A stretch of 7,373 nt of DNA from Burkholderiales bacterium (lineage in GTDB: Bacteria; Pseudomonadota; Gammaproteobacteria; Burkholderiales; Casimicrobiaceae), in NCBI GenBank assembly GCA_031283405.1, contig JAITBX010000180.1, positions 1-7,373 on the forward strand, read 5' to 3'. The notes beneath the pieces are model-generated. The model was not told the DNA's origin and searched no databases. It saw nothing but the letters and a program-made list of their open reading frames with translations. Below, one piece after another: positions 1 to 5,099 of this stretch (position 1 is the first letter of the stretch; every line of letters starts with the position of its first letter). The position numbers were made by a program, and so were the translations under genes.

Positions 1-2
1 TG

Positions 3-425
3 CTGCCGTCCCAAGCCGACGCCGTGCTCACCGAGCTGCGGCGGCTGGGCTGGAAAGATCGCGGCTGGCGCGGCAAATCCTACTCATGGTTCCGCGAAAC
101 CGACGAGAGCCTGCAAAAACGCTACGCCCGCCCGGGCAACGTGCGCCTCATGGCCTCGATTCGACACATGCTCGCGGCGGCGAACCGCCCGTGGAACTAC
201 GCCGACGCGCTGGCCAAGCGCATGTGCGGCATCGACCGGCTCGAATGGTGCAGCTACGAATCGCTGCTGAAAGTGCACACCGCTTTGAAAATGGACGAGC
301 GCCGCCGCGCGGCAAAGCCCGTGCCATCCGTAACACCCCTCTCCCCTCGTGGGAGATGCTTCGACAAGCTCAGCATGCGCGGAGGGGGAGAGGGGGAACA
401 AGCCCGCTCCGACAACCATGCCTGA
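3..425 (+). CDS. gemA: GemA-like (Mu gp16-like) regulatory protein, 5' truncated by window edge
   Basis: The reading frame is already open at base 3 and reads LPSQADAVLTELRRLGWK before a possible GTG at 24. This matches the usual interior of GemA proteins (a helical segment ending in a Gly-Trp-Lys turn), so the true start lies upstream of the window. The second half, beginning YARPGNVRLMASI and running through a Trp-Asn-Tyr segment to GIDRLEWCSYESLLKVHTAL, matches the GemA/DUF1018 C-terminal domain. In Mu, GemA modulates host gene expression and DNA supercoiling from the early region. The last ~25 residues, after position 335, are translated from an inserted palindromic repeat and are not native family sequence. 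The stop overlaps the start of the Mor-like gene by 8 bp (ATGCCTGA), implying translational coupling. The family call is from recognition; no search was run. Confidence 0.82.
   Translation: MPSQADAVLTELRRLGWKDRGWRGKSYSWFRETDESLQKRYARPGNVRLMASIRHMLAAANRPWNYADALAKRMCGIDRLEWCSYESLLKVHTALKMDERRRAAKPVPSVTPLSPRGRCFDKLSMRGGGEGEQARSDNHA
336..397. repeat. CCCCTCTCC-type palindromic repeat with a nested second repeat, inside gemA
   Basis: The outer arms are CCCCTCTCCCC (337-346 region) and GGGGGAGAGGGGG (384-396). Between them sits GCTTCGACAAGCTCAGC (358-374), which resembles another widespread bacterial repeat (CTTCGACAAGCTCAGC type). The element therefore looks like one repeat interrupted by another. 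It is translated in frame as the C-terminal tail of the GemA-like protein. Related elements occur at 4397-4438 and 5639-5688. Confidence 0.75.
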
Positions 426-843
426 CCTGCCCGCTTCCGTCCGCGACATGATCGCCGTGATCGGCTTGCCCGACACGCTGGCTTTCGTGCGCGCCTTCGG
501 CGGGAAACGCGTCTATATCCCCAAGCGCCTGACCTCCACCGGCGCGGCAGTCATCAGCGAGGCGATCGGCGAGGCGGCGACGGAAAAGCTGGCTGGGTGG
601 TTCGGCGACGGCTTCCTCGAAGTGCCGCGCTGCGTGGCCTGCCTGAACCACGAGCGCAACGTCGAGATCATCAGAAATTACAGTGCCGACACCAGCATCA
701 ACACGCTGGTCGAGAAATACAAGCTGTCGCATCGACACCTTCGTCGCATTTTGAAATGCACCGATGCCACAACGCTCCTTTTCCCTCTGGAGGAAGGTTG
801 GGATGGGGGCGGCGATCCGCGCCAACAGGCGCTGAATTTTTAA
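418..843 (+). CDS. mor: Mor-family transcription activator of phage middle/late genes
   Basis: The protein is 141 residues from the ATG at 418. An earlier in-frame GTG at 349 lies inside the repeat, so I do not use it. The N-terminal half carries the Mor/C dimerisation-type sequence: DMIAVIGL, AFVRAFGGKRVYIPKR (about residues 24-37) and a Gly-Phe-Leu-Glu-Val-Pro-Arg-Cys segment near 66-72. Residues ~86-113 (RNYSADTSINTLVEKYKLS, then HRHLRRILK) form a helix-turn-helix of the Mor type. In Mu, Mor binds a dyad at Pm and recruits RNA polymerase to start middle transcription, leading to C and the late genes. The tail after ~residue 116 is encoded by repeat-like DNA (775-809) and is probably not native. 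No good ribosome binding site lies before the ATG, so expression is probably coupled to gemA. Mor and C are paralogues; I cannot decide which role this protein plays. Confidence 0.85.
   Translation: MPDLPASVRDMIAVIGLPDTLAFVRAFGGKRVYIPKRLTSTGAAVISEAIGEAATEKLAGWFGDGFLEVPRCVACLNHERNVEIIRNYSADTSINTLVEKYKLSHRHLRRILKCTDATTLLFPLEEGWDGGGDPRQQALNF
775..809. repeat. Short repeat (CCCTCTGGAGGAAGGTTGGGATGGGGG type) at the 3' end of mor
   Basis: The segment CTCCTTTTCCCTCTGGAGG followed by AAGGTTGGGATGGGGG resembles a dispersed repeat I recognise from other high-GC bacterial genomes. It includes a small imperfect dyad around CCTCTGGAGG. It is translated as LFPLEEGWDGGG at the end of the Mor-like protein. 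There is no second copy in this window, so the assignment rests on recognition alone. Confidence 0.45.
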
Positions 844-858
844 CCAAAGGATAACGAA

Positions 859-1050
859 ATGAACCATACCAAGTTGAACACCGCCGAACGCACCCGCTGC
901 GAAGTCTGGACGCGGGTCATGGGCGACCATCGCCCCGTTGCAGCCGTCAACCTCGGCAAAAAAAGCCAACCCCGCGAAAGGCGGTTTTTCCGCGAGCCAA
1001 AAACCGCCCCCTTTTCAAAGGGGGTGTCGGCGCAGCCGACGGGGGTTTGA
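859..1050 (+). CDS. Mini-protein resembling the C-terminal tail of anaerobic ribonucleoside-triphosphate reductase
   Basis: The frame encodes 63 residues and has a convincing ribosome binding site (AAAGGA at 846-851) before the ATG. Residues ~10-45 (RTRCEVWTRVMGDHRPVAAV, NLGKKSQ, ERRFFRE) resemble the C-terminal tail of class III ribonucleotide reductases and the short stand-alone versions found in phages and prophages, which typically read CEVW-RVMGYHRPV-FN-GKK-E--ER. Here the usual Tyr after Met-Gly is Asp. The protein lacks all catalytic reductase domains, so it cannot be a reductase, and the role of such mini-proteins is unknown to me. The last ~15 residues (from PKTAPFSKG) are encoded by an inserted repeat at 1007-1049, which also supplies the TGA stop, so the native C-terminus appears lost. 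Possibly a remnant. Confidence 0.55.
   Translation: MNHTKLNTAERTRCEVWTRVMGDHRPVAAVNLGKKSQPRERRFFREPKTAPFSKGVSAQPTGV
980..1008. repeat. 10-bp perfect inverted repeat (hairpin)
   Basis: GGCGGTTTTT (980-989) pairs perfectly with AAAAACCGCC (999-1008) across a 9-nt loop. It lies inside the 3' part of the reductase-like mini-gene and abuts the repeat starting at 1007. There is no T-run after the right arm, so it is not a classic terminator. Confidence 0.7.
1007..1049. repeat. Dispersed two-hairpin repeat, copy 1 (CCCCCTTTTCAAAGGGGG family)
   Basis: The element consists of CCCCCTTT-TC-AAAGGGGG (1007-1024), then TGTCGGC-GCA-GCCGACG, then GGGGTTTGA. A second copy lies at 6717-6761 in the opposite orientation. 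It keeps both hairpins but changes the second stem on both sides. This copy supplies the final codons and the TGA stop of the mini-gene. Confidence 0.85.
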
Positions 1051-1069
1051 AGCCGAAACCGCAAAATCG

Positions 1070-1100
1070 GCCTCCAGGCGTTTCAAACGCCATCGGAGGC
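1070..1100. repeat. Strong interrupted hairpin downstream of the mini-gene
   Basis: The outer arms GCCTCC (1070-1075) and GGAGGC (1095-1100) enclose a perfect 15-bp palindrome, GGCGTTTCAAACGCC (1077-1091). It could end transcription or be a remnant repeat, but no T-rich tract follows, so I do not call it a terminator. Confidence 0.55.
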
Positions 1101-1140
1101 ATCCACCTACCACCCGCCTCCGCAGAATTGAATGTCGGCC

Positions 1141-1242
1141 AAGTTAAACGGGGTTAAACGGGGGGTGTGGGAGGGTTCCGACGGGCGGGTTTTTGCCGGA
1201 ATCGGGGAAAAAGTGTGGAAAGGCAAAAGTTAAACACTTTTG
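1141..1242. promoter_or_regulatory. Candidate operator cluster: tandem GTTAAACGGG plus a 19-bp dyad
   Basis: GTTAAACGGG occurs twice in direct tandem at 1143-1152 and 1153-1162, exactly one helical turn apart. A third GTTAAAC (1229-1235) is embedded in the dyad CAAAAGT-TAAAC-ACTTTTG (1224-1242, 7-bp perfect arms). This stretch is non-coding and lies just upstream of the 1285 ORF and downstream of an activator gene whose family binds dyads near promoters. Binding by the Mor-like protein is my inference. I do not see a convincing -10/-35 pair. Confidence 0.35.
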
Positions 1243-1284
1243 CTGGCGTCGGCAAAATGAACTTTTCGGGAAAGCAGCGTTATC

Positions 1285-1605
1285 ATGGAAAGCATGGAAA
1301 CCTTATACATCAACGATGGACGCCCAATAAAATATTGGTATGACTATACGCCACGCCGTTTTTTGGTATTGTGCGGCTGGGCAAGTGAAGCCGAAGCCGA
1401 GGCCATGCGCGCCGCCGCCGGTTTGATGGTGGAAGGAAAGTGTACCGTGGCGGAGATGGCGGCAGCGAAGGCGGCGGCTGAGAGCGTGGAGGCGCGGCTG
1501 TGTGAAGCGTGGGAAGCCGAACACGGTGAGCCGCGATTGAATCAAAAAGGGCGTTACTTCGGAGGCCGTCATCCGGCGCTGAGTAATCGCCTATTGCGCG
1601 CTTGA
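1285..1605 (+). CDS. Orphan hypothetical protein, 106 residues
   Basis: I do not recognise this protein. It could start at the ATG at 1285 or at a second ATG at 1294; neither has a strong ribosome binding site. The N-terminal third is rich in aromatics and charges (YINDGRPIKYWYDYTPRRF) and its codons are more AT-rich than those of the neighbours. The middle is an Ala/Glu-rich helical stretch (residues ~33-76). The C-terminus is basic (GRYFGGRHPALSNRLLRA). There is no signal peptide or membrane segment. It stands where transposable phages normally carry lysis and packaging genes, so it may be a late acquisition or a phage accessory gene. The dyad and tandem motif just upstream could control it. 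Reality as a gene is likely from length and codon pattern; function is unknown. Confidence 0.5.
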   Translation: MESMETLYINDGRPIKYWYDYTPRRFLVLCGWASEAEAEAMRAAAGLMVEGKCTVAEMAAAKAAAESVEARLCEAWEAEHGEPRLNQKGRYFGGRHPALSNRLLRA

Positions 1606-1610
1606 CTCCA

Positions 1611-1680
1611 GTGCGGGGCGGGTTTCAAAACCGCACCACATCTGATTCCTGATCCCCGATCCCTGACCTTATAGGTCATT
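1611..1680. repeat. Composite intergenic repeat before the protease gene
   Basis: Three pieces adjoin. An imperfect inverted repeat (GTGCGG 1611-1616 with CCGCAC 1631-1636, plus GGTTT/AAACC inside) is followed by imperfect short direct repeats (CCTGATC, CCCGATC, CCTGACC, 1648-1668) and the dyad TGACCTTATAGGTCA (1664-1678). The direct-repeat block looks like a dispersed genomic repeat. It fills the gap between the orphan ORF and the protease. Confidence 0.5.
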
Positions 1681-1704
1681 TGTCCACTGCCTTTCGTTTT
1701 CTCT

Positions 1705-1723
1705 GGCTCGCAGAATGCGAGCC
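1705..1723. repeat. 7-bp-stem hairpin overlapping the protease start region
   Basis: GGCTCGC-AGAAT-GCGAGCC forms a perfect 7-bp stem with a 5-nt loop. The ATG at 1715 straddles the loop and right arm, and the next ATG (1724) follows the right arm immediately. In mRNA this could mask the start. It may simply be the edge of the inserted repeat. Confidence 0.55.
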
Positions 1724-2878
1724 ATGATTGCGAAAAAAAATCTGCCCAAAGCAGCACCCCGCGAACCCTCGCTCCTGTCGTTACCGCCGATAGAGGTGTT
1801 TCGCCTTGGCGATCACACGACTTCGTCGGGTGATCGTCTTTCTTTTTCCGCCGCCGATCTCGCGCAGATGGCGGCAAGCTACGACCCCGTCAACGCCGCC
1901 GCGCCGATCGTCGTCGGTCACCCGAAAACCGATTCGCCCACTTACGGCTGGGCTGGCGGCTTTTTGGTCAAAGGCGACAAGCTCATCGCCGAGCCGAAGG
2001 ACGTTGATGCCGAATTTGCCTCGCTGGTCAAAGCCAAGCGGTTCAACAAAATCAGCTTCGCGCTCTTCCCGCCAGATCATCCCAGCAACCCGAAGCCGGG
2101 CGGCTGGTATCCGCGCCACATCGGCTTTCTCGGCGGCGCTGCGCCGGCGATCACTGGACTCAAGCCGGTGACGTTTGCCGGCGATGAAGGCGTTATTGAG
2201 TTTTCGACGGACTACGCGCTGGTATCCGCTGCCGGCATCTTTCGGCGGCTGCGCGAATGGTTCATCGAAACCTACGGCAAAGACGCCGCCGACAACGTTA
2301 TCCGCGAGTGGGACATCAGCGAAATCGAGGACGGCGCAGAAAAGCCCGATCCCGATCCCGCGCCGGTTCCAGCCTTTGCCGCATCACCCAACTATCCCCC
2401 GAAGGAGGAAGAAATGTCTGAGCAAGATAAAGAACGACTTGCCGCGCTCGAAGCCGAAAACGCAGCGCTCAAAGCGTCGCAGCGTGAAACCGCGCTCGCC
2501 GCCCGTCGCGCCGAATTTGCGGCGCTAACCGAAACGCTCACACAGGACGGGCGGCTGCCCGCTGCGCAAGTGTCCGGCGTCATCGCCTTTGCGATGAGCC
2601 TGCCCGATGAGCACGCCGTTGAATTTGCCGCAGCCGACGGCACGAAAACCGCCACCCCCGGCGTGACGTGGTTCAAACAATTCCTGCAAAGCCTGCCGGC
2701 GTCCGTGCCGATGGGCGAAGCGGCCAGGAAGCCCGTGGCTGCGCCCGCCGTTGAATTCGTCGCTCCGCGCGGCGAAGACATCGACGCCGATCGCGCCGAG
2801 CTGCACGCCAAAGCGCTGGCCTACCAACGCCAGAACAACACCGACTATCTCACCGCCGCCCGTGCTGTGGGCGCGTAA
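1715..2878 (+). CDS. Mu gpI-like prohead protease with scaffold domain
   Basis: The protein is 387 residues from the ATG at 1715 (384 from the ATG at 1724; neither start has a clear ribosome binding site). The N-terminal ~160 residues match the Mu I-type protease: IEVFRLGDHT, ADLAQMAASYDP, APIVVGHPKT, YGWAG, KAKRFNKISFALFPPDHP and RHIGFLGGAAPAITGLKPV. By analogy with assemblin-like proteases, His69, Ser114 and His135 are candidate catalytic residues; that is inference. A Pro-rich linker (about 210-232) leads to an acidic, coiled-coil-prone C-terminal half that fits a scaffolding domain, starting at an internal ATG at 2414. The protease matures the prohead by removing the scaffold. It sits directly before the cement and capsid genes, the normal order. 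No frame breaks are seen. Confidence 0.88.
   Translation: MRAMIAKKNLPKAAPREPSLLSLPPIEVFRLGDHTTSSGDRLSFSAADLAQMAASYDPVNAAAPIVVGHPKTDSPTYGWAGGFLVKGDKLIAEPKDVDAEFASLVKAKRFNKISFALFPPDHPSNPKPGGWYPRHIGFLGGAAPAITGLKPVTFAGDEGVIEFSTDYALVSAAGIFRRLREWFIETYGKDAADNVIREWDISEIEDGAEKPDPDPAPVPAFAASPNYPPKEEEMSEQDKERLAALEAENAALKASQRETALAARRAEFAALTETLTQDGRLPAAQVSGVIAFAMSLPDEHAVEFAAADGTKTATPGVTWFKQFLQSLPASVPMGEAARKPVAAPAVEFVAPRGEDIDADRAELHAKALAYQRQNNTDYLTAARAVGA
2414..2878 (+). CDS. Nested in-frame scaffolding protein (Mu gpZ-like) inside the protease gene
   Basis: An internal ATG at 2414 is preceded by AAGGAGG (2402-2408) with 5 nt spacing, the best ribosome binding site in the window and far better than that of the full-length start. 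Translation from here gives 154 residues beginning MSEQDKERLAALEAENAALK. This is a charged, heptad-like coiled coil followed by a segment ending in YLTAARAVGA. It is exactly the part downstream of the protease linker. Mu (I/Z) and lambda (C/Nu3) make their scaffolds from such nested starts, so a separate scaffold made in excess of protease is expected. That it is used here is inference from the signal and position. Confidence 0.72.
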   Translation: MSEQDKERLAALEAENAALKASQRETALAARRAEFAALTETLTQDGRLPAAQVSGVIAFAMSLPDEHAVEFAAADGTKTATPGVTWFKQFLQSLPASVPMGEAARKPVAAPAVEFVAPRGEDIDADRAELHAKALAYQRQNNTDYLTAARAVGA

Positions 2879-2890
2879 AGGAGCATCACC

Positions 2891-3226
2891 ATGCAACGAA
2901 TCACTCTCCTCACTCTGTCGGTCATCGCCGCCGCCCGCATCGAAGCGTACTGCCCGATCAACGCCGACGGCAAGGCATCGAAGGACACCGATTTTCCGCT
3001 GGGCTTCACCTTCGCCTCGGCTGACGCCGGCGAATCGGTGGGCGTTGACGTGATCGGCACCACCATCGCCTACGCCGGCGCGGCGCTCGCCCCCGGCGAT
3101 GCCTTGAAGCTCTCCGGCGGCGCCGTCGTGCCCGGCGGCGACGAAACCGACACCATCGGCCGCGCGCTTTACGCCGCCGCCAAAGGCGACAAAACCGAAA
3201 TCTTGCTGCTGCCGCGCGCCGCTTAA
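2891..3226 (+). CDS. Capsid cement / head decoration protein (DUF2190-like)
   Basis: The protein is 111 residues, with AAGGAG (2878-2883) ahead of the ATG, and starts 12 bases after the protease stop. The sequence is Ala/Gly-rich and beta-strand-like: ARIEAYCPINADGK, FTFASADAGESVGVDVIGT, IAYAGAALAPGDALKLSGG, DTIGRALYAAAKGDKTEILL. This is the pattern of DUF2190 capsid cement proteins, in which a start-up value, a 'GD' turn and a final -EV/IL-L strand recur. Such small proteins bind the outer face of HK97-type capsids and stabilise them. Placement immediately before the major capsid gene fits. The hydrophobic N-terminus (LLTLSVIAAA) is part of the fold and should not be read as a signal peptide. 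Confidence 0.78.
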   Translation: MQRITLLTLSVIAAARIEAYCPINADGKASKDTDFPLGFTFASADAGESVGVDVIGTTIAYAGAALAPGDALKLSGGAVVPGGDETDTIGRALYAAAKGDKTEILLLPRAA

Positions 3227-3250
3227 GCGCCGCAGACGAAAGGAAATAAA

Positions 3251-4168
3251 ATGGCAAACAGAGACATCCGCATCATCGACCCCATCCTGTCGAACATCGC
3301 CCGCGGTTACCGCAACGATGCCTTCGTGGGAATGGCGCTCTTCCCGCGCGTCACCGTCACGGTGAGCGGCGGCCAGATTTTGCAATTCGGCAAAGAAGCC
3401 TTCATGAAGTACGAGACGCGGCGCGCCCCCGGCGCGGCAACGAAGCGCATCGACTTCGGCTACGAAGGCATGCCCTTCGCGCTGGAAAACCACGCTCTCG
3501 AAGCGCTGGTGCCGATTGAATGGCAGCGCGACGCTCGCGCTGTGCCGGGCGTTGACCTCGCCACCCGCGCCATCGCCTTGACGCAAGCCGTTACCGCCCG
3601 TCAGCTCGAAGAACAGCAGGCGACGCTGGCGACCACCGCCGCCAACTACCCCGCCGCCAACGTCGAAACGCTGACCGGCGCAGGATCACTGGGCGCGATC
3701 AGCAACATCACCGAGTGGATCGACAGCAAGAAAGAGCTGATCCGTTCGGGGATTGCGCAGTATCCGAACAAGATGTTTATCGGCCCCAAAGTGTTTAACG
3801 TGTTGCGCAATCTTGCCGCCGTGCGCGACAACTTCAAGTGGACGACCAGCGCGTCGATCACCGTCGCCATGCTGGCGCAGTTTTTGGACATCCCGCAGAT
3901 TTTTGTCGGGCGCGCCGTAGGCAGCGATCAGGCGGGCAACTTCGGCGACATCTGGGGCAACGACATCGTGCTCGCCTACGCGCCGGACAGCCCGTCAGGG
4001 CGCGAAGAGCCGAGTTACGGCTACACCTACACGATGGAAGGCCATCCGGCGGTGAAGCAGCCCTACTTCGACGACAACCGCGACAGTTGGGTCTATGGCA
4101 CGAAAGAAGAACGCGCTCCGGTCATCGCCGGCGCAGCCGCTGCCGTGCTCATCAAGAATGCCGGATAA
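3251..4168 (+). CDS. Major capsid protein (HK97 fold inferred)
   Basis: The protein is 305 residues with a clear ribosome binding site (GAAAGGAAA, about 3239-3247). Recognisable stretches are YRNDAFVGMALFPRVTV, FGKEAFMKYETRRAPGAATK, the long helix region VDLATRAIALTQAVTARQLE, YPNKMFIGPKVFNVLRN, and the C-terminal WGNDIVLAYAPDSP then EPSYGYTYTMEGHP. These match the ~300-residue major capsid proteins found with DUF2190 cement proteins in many siphophages, not the Mu gpT family, so the head module is mosaic relative to Mu. The protein forms the icosahedral shell on the scaffold encoded just upstream. It shows no break or repeat insertion and is probably the best preserved gene here. It ends in TAA, which shows that TAA is used as a stop in this element. 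Confidence 0.86.
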   Translation: MANRDIRIIDPILSNIARGYRNDAFVGMALFPRVTVTVSGGQILQFGKEAFMKYETRRAPGAATKRIDFGYEGMPFALENHALEALVPIEWQRDARAVPGVDLATRAIALTQAVTARQLEEQQATLATTAANYPAANVETLTGAGSLGAISNITEWIDSKKELIRSGIAQYPNKMFIGPKVFNVLRNLAAVRDNFKWTTSASITVAMLAQFLDIPQIFVGRAVGSDQAGNFGDIWGNDIVLAYAPDSPSGREEPSYGYTYTMEGHPAVKQPYFDDNRDSWVYGTKEERAPVIAGAAAAVLIKNAG

Positions 4169-4177
4169 GGAAGCGCC

Positions 4178-4654
4178 ATGCCTGATTTCATCACCCACTT
4201 CGCGCTGCGCGACCACACCGGCAAGCAGTACGCGCCGAATGAGAAAGTCACGCTCACCATCGAGCGCGCCAGGCCGCTGATCGCTCAAGGGCTGATCTCG
4301 GAAGTAGGGGAGAAGCGTCCCGCGCCCGCTGCTTCAACCGCCGTAGGGGACGCCGCCCTCGGCGTCCCGACCAATACTCCCCAAGCAGCAGCAGCTCCCC
4401 CCTCTCCCCTTGCGGGAGAGGGGCAAAGGGAGAGGGGCAATGCCAACCCCGAATCGCCCGCCAACCTCGAAGCTGCCCAAAAGATTCTTGCGGCTGCCGA
4501 TGCCGCCGTGCAAAACGCGCGCGACGAATTGAGCGCCGCTCCGAAGTCAAAGAAGGCCGCGCTTACCACGAAGTTAAACGCCGCCCTCGATAGGAAGACA
4601 AAGGCGCAAGCCGAGCTGGACGTGTGCCTCGCGGCGCTTGAGCCGACGGAGTAG
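4178..4654 (+). CDS. Unknown head-region protein carrying two in-frame palindromic repeats
   Basis: The protein is 158 residues; its AAGGAAG ribosome binding site overlaps the capsid stop. I do not recognise the family. The N-terminus (residues 1-44, MPDFITHFALRDHTGKQYAP, then NEKVTLTIERARPLIAQGLI) looks like a small conserved phage domain. The C-terminus (about 95-158) is an Ala/Lys-rich helical or coiled-coil segment. Between them lies a low-complexity linker (about 50-92), and much of that linker is encoded by two inserted repeats, 4343-4369 (GDAALGVPT) and 4397-4438 (PPSPLAGEGQRERG). The stop codon TAG at 4652 belongs to a third repeat. The position between capsid and gp36 genes suggests a head or head-tail accessory role, but nothing in the sequence proves it. 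The repeats have turned a short domain into a longer linker protein. Confidence 0.6.
   Translation: MPDFITHFALRDHTGKQYAPNEKVTLTIERARPLIAQGLISEVGEKRPAPAASTAVGDAALGVPTNTPQAAAAPPSPLAGEGQRERGNANPESPANLEAAQKILAAADAAVQNARDELSAAPKSKKAALTTKLNAALDRKTKAQAELDVCLAALEPTE
4343..4369. repeat. GTAGGGG-type palindromic repeat, copy 1 (in frame inside a gene)
   Basis: GTAG is followed by the stem GGGACGCCG (4347-4355), loop CCCT and CGGCGTCCC (4360-4368). The 9-bp stem is perfect. Its nearest relative is at 6689-6715, which has the same loop position and a compensated base-pair change. Confidence 0.85.
4397..4438. repeat. CCCCTCTCC-type palindromic repeat (in frame inside a gene)
   Basis: CCCCCCTCTCCCCTTGCGGG and then AGAGGGGCAAAGGGAGAGGGG form nested inverted arms around TTGC. 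It is translated as SPLAGEGQRERG, a peptide typical of this repeat family in other genomes. It is related to 5639-5688 and to the outer arms of 336-397. Confidence 0.85.
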
Positions 4655-4674
4655 GGGCGATCTGCGATCGCCCG
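4651..4674. repeat. GTAGGGG-type palindromic repeat, copy 2, supplying a stop codon
   Basis: GTAG is followed by GGGCGATC (4655-4662), loop TGC and GATCGCCC (4666-4673), an 8-bp perfect stem. The TAG at 4652-4654 is the stop codon of the upstream gene. The element ends 9 bases before the start codon of the gp36-like gene and occupies the place where a ribosome binding site would be. Confidence 0.85.
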
Positions 4675-4682
4675 CATCAGCC

Positions 4683-5099
4683 ATGACCTATTGCACCAGA
4701 GACGATTTGATCCAGGCCTTCGGCGAGCATGAGTTAATCAAGCTCACCGATCACGCTCGCACCGGAGCGATCGACGATGCGGTGCTCGATCGCGCCATCG
4801 CCGACGCCGAAGGCGAGATCGACGGCTACATCAGCAAACGCTACGGCCAGACGCTGGCGGGCGTCAACCTGCCGAATCTGACCCGCATCGCCTGCGACAT
4901 CACCCGTTACCGGCTCTACGACGACGCCACCATCGACACCGTGCGACAGCGCTACGAGGACGCCATCGTGTTTCTCAAAGACGTGGCCGCCGGTCGCGCC
5001 TCGCTCGGCAATGCCGAGATCGACGGCGTCGGCAGCTTTCGCGTGCTGGCAACCAGCGCCGATCGGCGCTTTAACCAAGATGCGTTGAGAGACTACTGA
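4683..5099 (+). CDS. Mu gp36-like head-tail protein (DUF1320)
   Basis: The protein is 138 residues from the ATG at 4683. An earlier in-frame start at 4638 would run through the repeat, so I reject it. The opening MTYCTRDDLIQAFGEHELIK, then DDAVLDRAIADAEGEIDGYI, SKRYGQTLAGVNLPNLTRIA, CDITRYRLYDD and the C-terminal FLKDVAAGRASLG are the DUF1320/gp36 signature, with the family's usual length. Members sit between capsid and tail genes and are thought to be head completion or connector proteins. No ribosome binding site is visible because the upstream 24 bases are a palindromic repeat, so initiation may depend on coupling to the preceding gene, whose stop is 28 bases upstream. The stop overlaps the next ATG (TGATG). 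Confidence 0.85.
   Translation: MTYCTRDDLIQAFGEHELIKLTDHARTGAIDDAVLDRAIADAEGEIDGYISKRYGQTLAGVNLPNLTRIACDITRYRLYDDATIDTVRQRYEDAIVFLKDVAAGRASLGNAEIDGVGSFRVLATSADRRFNQDALRDY

Noticed and set aside
349..417. GTG at 349 as the start of the Mor-like gene
   Set aside because: It would add 23 residues encoded by the inserted repeat. The ATG at 418 begins exactly where family similarity begins and overlaps the gemA stop.
1705..1745. Hairpin plus A-run as a rho-independent terminator
   Set aside because: On the + strand the hairpin is followed by ATGATTGCG and A's, not T's. On the minus strand the T-run precedes the stem, so neither orientation fits.
2525..3586. A 353-codon open frame on the minus strand
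   Set aside because: It lies antisense to the protease, cement and capsid genes, all of which have recognisable families and ribosome binding sites. Its composition (Val/Gly/Arg/Asp-rich without motifs) is that of a high-GC shadow.
4638..4682. Upstream in-frame start for the gp36-like gene
   Set aside because: The extra residues come from the end of the previous gene and the GTAGGGG repeat; the ATG at 4683 matches the family N-terminus.
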